54,379 nt of DNA, taken from assembly GCA_052384575.1 (NCBI GenBank), contig JBQSUQ010000002.1; one strand, given 5' to 3'. A program made the position numbers and the translations under genes. This document shows positions 49,771-54,379 of the stretch, piece by piece (the stretch's first letter is position 1; every line of letters begins with the position of its first letter). The notes beneath the pieces were generated by a model. The model was given only the letters and a program-made list of their open reading frames with translations, had not been told where the DNA came from and did not search any database. Origin of the DNA: JBQSUQ01 sp052384575 (GTDB lineage Bacteria > Pseudomonadota > Gammaproteobacteria > Enterobacterales > Pasteurellaceae).

Positions 49771-51659
49771 AAAATTTACAAGAAAAAGGTCATTTATATG
49801 AACAAAATTTTCCGAATCATTTGGAATCATTCAACACAAACTTGGACTGCTGTGTCGGAGTTAGCAAAAGGTCGTGTTAAGGCATCTAGCCAGTCAAATT
49901 GTGAGAAAGGTGTTTTCTTTAAATTAACTATTCTTTCATTAGCATTGTTATCAGTGAATGCATTTGCGGTCCCTGACGGTGGTACATATCAAAATCCAAA
50001 GGATCCGGGCGGTGCTGCGGTAGAAAACTATAATAACCCTGTGAATCAACATCCGTTTGGAGCTACGGGTGTTGGTAACTATGGTGGTGGAGCTGATCTG
50101 CCTAGAGCGTTAGGTGCAAATTCTTATGCCAAGAATGGTGGGGTTGCTTATGGTGATAATGCAAAAGCTCATGGAGCCTTGTCCGTCGCTCTTGGCGGGC
50201 ACGCTAATACAGGTGATGCGTCTTCAGGTGCTGTTGCTGTTGGTGCAGCTGCATCTGCAATGGGGCGAACTCTCTTGCGATTATGCGTCAAGCAGGGGCA
50301 AAAGGTGATTACTCAATGGCTATTGGTACGGTAGCCGCTGTAAGTGGTGATCGAGCAATCGGTATAGGTAAATCTGTATTAAGTTCTGGTACTGGTTCTA
50401 TTGCGATTGGTTCGGACAAAACAACGGGTAATTCAGATTACTATGGCGATGGAGAAAACACCCAAGCAACAGCTACAGACAGTATTGCATTAGGTCGAAA
50501 AGCACGTGCAACTCACGAAAATGCTCTTGCATTAGGTGCTGGCTCTGCAACAGAAGATAAGAGCAAAAATTTAAGCTATGCATTTGCAAACGATAGTGGC
50601 ACTACGGTTAATCCAAAAGATCAAAATAATCAAGGTTCTGTGCTTTCTGTGGGTAATGCAAGCCACAAACGTCAAATTGTGAACGTAGCACAAGGCCGAG
50701 TAACTGCAGAGTCAACTGATGCGGTAAACGGTAGCCAACTTTATGATGTAGTAAAAAATACTGGATTTAACGTAGCTGGAAATGATGGAAAAGCTAAGTC
50801 TCGTATCAATAACAACGGCATTGTGAAATTTATGCACAGTGAAGGTGACGATGAGCTGATTCAATCCGATGTAAAAGATGATGGTGACAATGCAATTGTT
50901 CGTTTCAAAGTAAAAACGAAAGCAATTACTTCAACAAAACAAGGAGAAGCTATTGCGACTGGTACTGGTTTAGCCAAATCCAGCGAAGTAGTGACAGCAA
51001 TCAACAACTCAGGTTTCCATTTGACAGCCAATGGGGAGAGCGATTCATTTATTGCCAACAACGGAACAGTTGATATTGCCCAAGGCAAAAACATTGTTGT
51101 GGCTAAAAAGAATAACCAAATTACCATTAAAACAGAAGATGATGTGACATTCACCAATGTGACCTCAACAAAATTAAACGTGAGTGGTCCAGCAACATTT
51201 GGCGGAGCAACAACATTTACTGGGGCGGCAACATTTAATAATGCGATTAACGCCAATGGAGGTTTTACTGCAGGTGCTGGTACAACCATCAATATGGGGG
51301 GAAACATAATCTCTGGGGTTAAAGCAGGAGAACAGCCTACTGACGCAGTAAACAGAAAACAATTAGATGACGCAGTTGCAAATGCTGGTGGCAGCTGGCA
51401 GTTAGGAGCAAATTCAGAAACTAACTTAGCCACTGTAAACAAAACCAACAATGTTGTGCGTGTGATTAAAGGCACAAATATCGATGTAAGCCGTTCGGGC
51501 AACAACATTACGGTGAAAACGGTCGATGCTCCAACCTTTGCAGGTAAAGTGACTGCACAAGGCGGCTTAGACGCGGGTGGTAATAAAATTACTAATGTGG
51601 GTGCAGGTGATGTTTCTGCAACTAGTAAAGATGCAGTAAATGGTGCTCAGTTAAACACT

Positions 51660-51790
51660 GTTAAAGAAGCAGCGGCAACTGCAGATGCAAAAGCTGTTGC
51701 TGCGGACGCTAAAGCTGATGCAGCAAAAACAGCTGCTGCAAACGCAGACGCAAAAGCTGTTGCTGCAGATAATAAAGCGCAGGCTGTACA
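51660..51790 (+). repeat. Ala-rich coiled-coil segment with internal direct repeat in the adhesin
   Basis: The translated stretch contains two near-identical blocks (ADAKAVAAD, then NADAKAVAADNKAQ) within an Ala/Lys/Asp heptad-like sequence. It looks like a trimeric coiled coil linking two stalk modules. The DNA copies are close enough to allow slipped-strand change. Confidence 0.6.
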
Positions 51791-52787
51791 AAACGAAGTG
51801 AACAAAGGTTGGAGTTTAACAGCAAGTAAATCAACTGGTGGTAATTTGGCAGGAGTTCGTACCGATAAAATCAATATGGGTGAAACTGTTACGATTGACG
51901 CTGGTAAAAATGTGAATATTACCCAATCTGAAAATAAAATCAGTATCGCAGTAAATGATACTCCAACTTTCACAAGCGTAAATACGGGTGACTTAACTGC
52001 AACTGGGAACACCACAATTGGCGGTAATGGCAAAAACTTCACTGTGGCTGGTGGTACAATAGTGAATATGTCTAACAACAAAATTACAGGGTTAGGCGAT
52101 GCAACAGACAATTCAGACGCTGTTAACAAAGGTCAATTAGATGCGGCTGTTGATAAAGCAGTGAAAGATGCAGTGAAAAGCGCTTCAGGTAACTGGTTAT
52201 TGGGTATCAATAATCAAACCGATGCTGAAGCAACTAACGTGAATAGTACAGCGAATATTGTGCGAATTAAACAAGGCGATAATGTTGTAGTAACTAAAGA
52301 AGCGAATAACATCACTGTTGCTGTTTCACAAAATCCAACATTTACAACTTTAAATACTACTGGTGATGCCACTGTTGGAGGTAAATTAACCGCAAAAAAT
52401 GGCATTGACGCAAATAGCAAACAAATCACCAATGTCTCTAATGGTGGTGTGAATGCGACAAGTACAAATGCAGTAAATGGTGCTGAAGTTTATAAAGCCG
52501 TTAATGATGCGAAAACAGATTTAACTGATACGTTAATAAACAAAGGCTTGAAATTCTCTGGCAATAGTGGTGTTGAAGTTAATCGTACGTTAGGTTCAAC
52601 AATGCAAATCGTGGGTACAGGTAAACAAGCAGACGAACAATATGATGCGTCAAATGTGAAAACAGTTGCAACTCAAGATGGTGGCATTGAGATTCGTATA
52701 GATAAAAACCCAACTTTTGCTAACTTAACTACAACAGGTAATTTAAGTGTTGCAGGTAATAGCACCATTAGCGGAAACCAAACTGTT

Positions 52788-53465
52788 GAGAAAGATTTAA
52801 CTGTTAATGGAACAACGAATTTAAATGGCGACACGCATATTGGTGGAAACCAAACCGTTGCAGGTAATAGCACCATTGCTGGAAATCAAACAATTGCTAA
52901 GAACTTAACAGTTAATGGCGACACTAACCTTAATGGTAATACAACCATTGGTGGTGAAGGTAAAACTTTTAATGTTGCTGGAAATACGACTGTAAATATG
53001 GGTGGAAACACTATCACTAATGTTGGTGATGCTAAAAATGACACAGATGCAGTCAATAAAGGACAGGTTGAAAAGTGGATTTCTACAGCAACAAAAGAAT
53101 TGACGGATGGGGGCTTAACCTTTAACGGTAATACAGGGTCAACCACACAAAAATTAGGCACAACTTTGAATATAGTTGGTGGTAATGGAGCAGGTTCATT
53201 CAGTACTAATAATGTAAGAACTAAAGCGACAGAAAATACGGTTACGATTGAAATTTCGGATAAACCGACCTTTACTGATTTAACTACCACAGGAAATGTA
53301 ACTGTTAATGGTAACCAAACGGTTGCTGGTAACAGCACCATTAGCGGAAATCAAACAGTTGAGAAAGATTTAACGGTTAATGGAACAACTAATTTAAATG
53401 GTGATACGCACATCGGTGGCAACCAAACTGTTGCGGGTAATAGCACCATTAGCGGAAATCAAACA
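52788..53465 (+). repeat. First copy of the 263-residue stalk module
   Basis: This segment is nearly identical to 53577-54254, with an offset of exactly 789 bases (263 codons). It holds one 36-residue repeat unit, a neck (NMGGNTITNVGDAKNDTDAV), a GGLTFNG ring segment ending in EISDKPTF, and the start of the next unit. The two copies differ mainly by point changes in the ring segment. Confidence 0.8.
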
Positions 53466-53684
53466 GTTGAGAAAGATTTAACTGTTAATGGAACAACGAA
53501 TTTAAATGGCGATACGCATATTGGTGGAAACCAAACAGTTGCGGGTAATAGCACCATTGCAGGAAACCAAACTGTTGAGAAAGATTTAACTGTTAATGGA
53601 ACAACTAATTTAAATGGCGACACGCATATTGGTGGCAACCAAACCGTTGCGGGTAATAGCACTATTGCTGGAAATCAAACAATT
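53361..53684 (+). repeat. Three tandem 108-bp (36-residue) repeats in the adhesin stalk
   Basis: Units start at 53361, 53469 and 53577, each encoding EKDLTVNGTTNLNGDTHIGG followed by NQTVAGNSTI(S/A)GNQT(V/I). One more full unit lies at 52788, a diverging one at 54150, and a partial one at 54348. All are in frame (multiples of three), so copy number can change without breaking the protein. Confidence 0.85.
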
Positions 53685-54254
53685 GCTAAGAACTTAACAG
53701 TTAATGGTGACACTAACCTTAATGGTAATACAACCATTGGTGGTGAAGGTAAAACTTTTAATATTGCTGGAAATACGACTGTAAATATGGGTGGAAACAC
53801 TATCACTAATATTGGTGATGCTAAAAATGACACAGATGCAGTCAATAAAGGACAGGTTGAAAAATGGATTTCTACAGCAACAAAAGAATTGACGGATGGG
53901 GGCTTAACCTTTAACGGTGATACAGGCTCAACCAAACAGAAATTAGGCACAACTTTGAATATAGTTGGTGGTAATGGAACAGGTCCATTCAGTACAAAGA
54001 ATGTCAGAACTAATGCTACAACAGATAAGGTTACGATTGAAATTTCGGATAAACCGACTTTCACAGATTTAACTACCACAGGAAATGTAACTGTTGGTGG
54101 TAACCAAACAGTTGCAGGTAATAGCACCATTAGCGGAAATCAAACAGTTGAGAAAGATTTAACGGTTAATGGAACAACTAATTTAAATGGTGATACGCAC
54201 ATCGGTGGCAACCAAACAGTTGCAGGTAACAGCATTATTAACGGTGACCAGGCT
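53577..54254 (+). repeat. Second copy of the 263-residue stalk module
   Basis: Repeats 52788-53465 with scattered substitutions. Differences cluster between about 53930 and 54050, where NVRTKATENTVTIE becomes NVRTNATTDKVTIE. After it the repeat decays into degenerate NQTV units (GDQAVDGNQTVMGDSTTVGN) up to the window end. Confidence 0.8.
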
Positions 54255-54379
54255 GTAGATGGCAATCAGACAGTTATGGGAGACAGTACGACCGTAGGTA
54301 ACCAAACTGTGGTGGGCAATAGCTATATTGGTGGAAATCAAACCGTTGAGAAAGATTTAACGGTTAATGGAACAACTAA

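Larger units (their letters stand above)
49505..49797. other. Intergenic region between miaB and the adhesin gene
   Basis: It carries an inverted uptake sequence just after miaB (ACCGCACTT near 49521-49529), the miaB terminator, an AT-rich stretch where the adhesin promoter must lie, and a second terminator-like hairpin close to the adhesin start. I could not identify a confident -35/-10 pair. No gene is visible. Confidence 0.55.
1..54379. repeat. Dispersed DNA uptake sequences (AAGTGCGGT core)
   Basis: The 9-base core of the Haemophilus uptake signal recurs in both orientations along the window, for example 5865-5873, 9351-9359, 15183-15191 and 23884-23892 (plus), and 5881-5889 (minus). Many lie just after stop codons, some pair into terminators, and others sit inside genes (rsuA, galK, pgeF start, secreted cyclophilin signal peptide). 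I see few in the adhesin stalk. I did not count them exactly. Confidence 0.9.
49798..54379 (+). pseudogene. Trimeric autotransporter adhesin (Hia/YadA type), frameshifted and cut by the window end
   Basis: Surface adhesin of the type V secretion family. An extended signal peptide (MNKIFRIIWNHSTQTWTAVS..., cleavage near residue 57 after NAFA) is followed by a YadA-like head with repeats (GDNAKAHGALSVALGGHA, GSIAIGS, DSIALGRKA, ENALALGAGS) and the neck QIVNVAQGRVTAESTDAVNG. A long stalk of Trp-ring/neck modules follows, with an Ala-rich coil at about 51660-51790. The first frame stops at 50334 (178 residues). The head and stalk continue in the next frame from about 50268, and I read that frame open to 54379. 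One missing G in the run 50262-50265 explains the break. The C-terminal anchor is outside the window. AAAAAGG is the ribosome site. Confidence 0.85.

Noticed and set aside
49798..50334. A separate 178-residue protein
   Set aside because: It is the signal peptide and first head repeats of the adhesin, followed by about 23 out-of-frame residues; the break is a frameshift, not a gene end.
50861..54130. Several minus-strand open frames of 60-215 residues opposite the adhesin
   Set aside because: They are hydrophobic Val/Pro/Leu-rich shadows of the adhesin repeats, two of them (52886-53341 and 53675-54130) being copies of each other because the sense strand repeats. No ribosome sites or family features.
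52788..54379. Regular direct repeats suggesting a CRISPR array
   Set aside because: The repeats are in-frame, joined without unique spacers, and encode an adhesin stalk.

Overview
The window is a stretch of Haemophilus chromosome, most likely H. influenzae or the closely related H. haemolyticus. The evidence is the density of the Haemophilus DNA-uptake core AAGTGCGGT (and its complement) inside and between genes, the AT-rich codon use, and protein sequences typical of Pasteurellaceae: a short ArcB without a PAS domain, an isc operon of iscR-S-U-A-hscBA-fdx-iscX, a four-gene fumarate reductase and a gal/mgl cluster. Species cannot be settled from this sequence alone.

Layout. 0-3.6 kb: arcB (redox sensor kinase), convergent suhB, then trmJ. 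3.6-9.3 kb: the complete ISC iron-sulfur assembly operon with an IscR-type promoter in front of iscR. 9.4-14.2 kb: manA and frdABCD on the minus strand, with an FNR/CRP-like site upstream of frdA. 14.2-20.8 kb: epmA, rodZ, ispG, hisS, yfgM and a gabD-like aldehyde dehydrogenase. 20.8-23.9 kb: sodA on minus, with an FNR-like site in its promoter, then a translationally overlapping rsuA-bcr-zinc-ribbon trio. 24.1-32.4 kb: a galactose module, with mglBAC and its LacI-family regulator on minus and galTKM on plus. Three copies of one operator sequence and two CRP sites tie the module together. 32.5-37.8 kb: a secreted phosphodiester glycosidase, a phosphohexomutase, nhaA and cysS. 38-40.4 kb: cytosolic ppiB, a nested dyad element, a small orphan lipoprotein, a periplasmic cyclophilin paralogue and yjjV. 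40.4-49.5 kb: dusC, djlA, pgeF, rluD, bamD, lnt, corC, infA and miaB. 49.8 kb to the end: a very large trimeric autotransporter adhesin gene that runs off the window.

Most of the window is conserved housekeeping sequence. The clearest accessory locus is the adhesin. It has an extended signal peptide, a YadA-type head and a long stalk built of recombinogenic repeats (36-residue units, and a 263-residue module present twice). Its frame is broken by what looks like a one-base loss in a G run about 470 bases after the start, and a terminator-like hairpin lies between any promoter and its start codon. I did not find a CRISPR array, prophage, insertion sequence, rRNA, tRNA or any clearly new multi-gene system.

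The main regulatory themes readable from the DNA are oxygen/redox control (ArcB, the FNR-like sites at frdA and sodA, IscR) and catabolite plus galactose control. Several intrinsic terminators are built from inverted pairs of uptake sequences. No gap between genes exceeds about 300 bases; the longest (49505-49797 and 23884-24132) are described as features.
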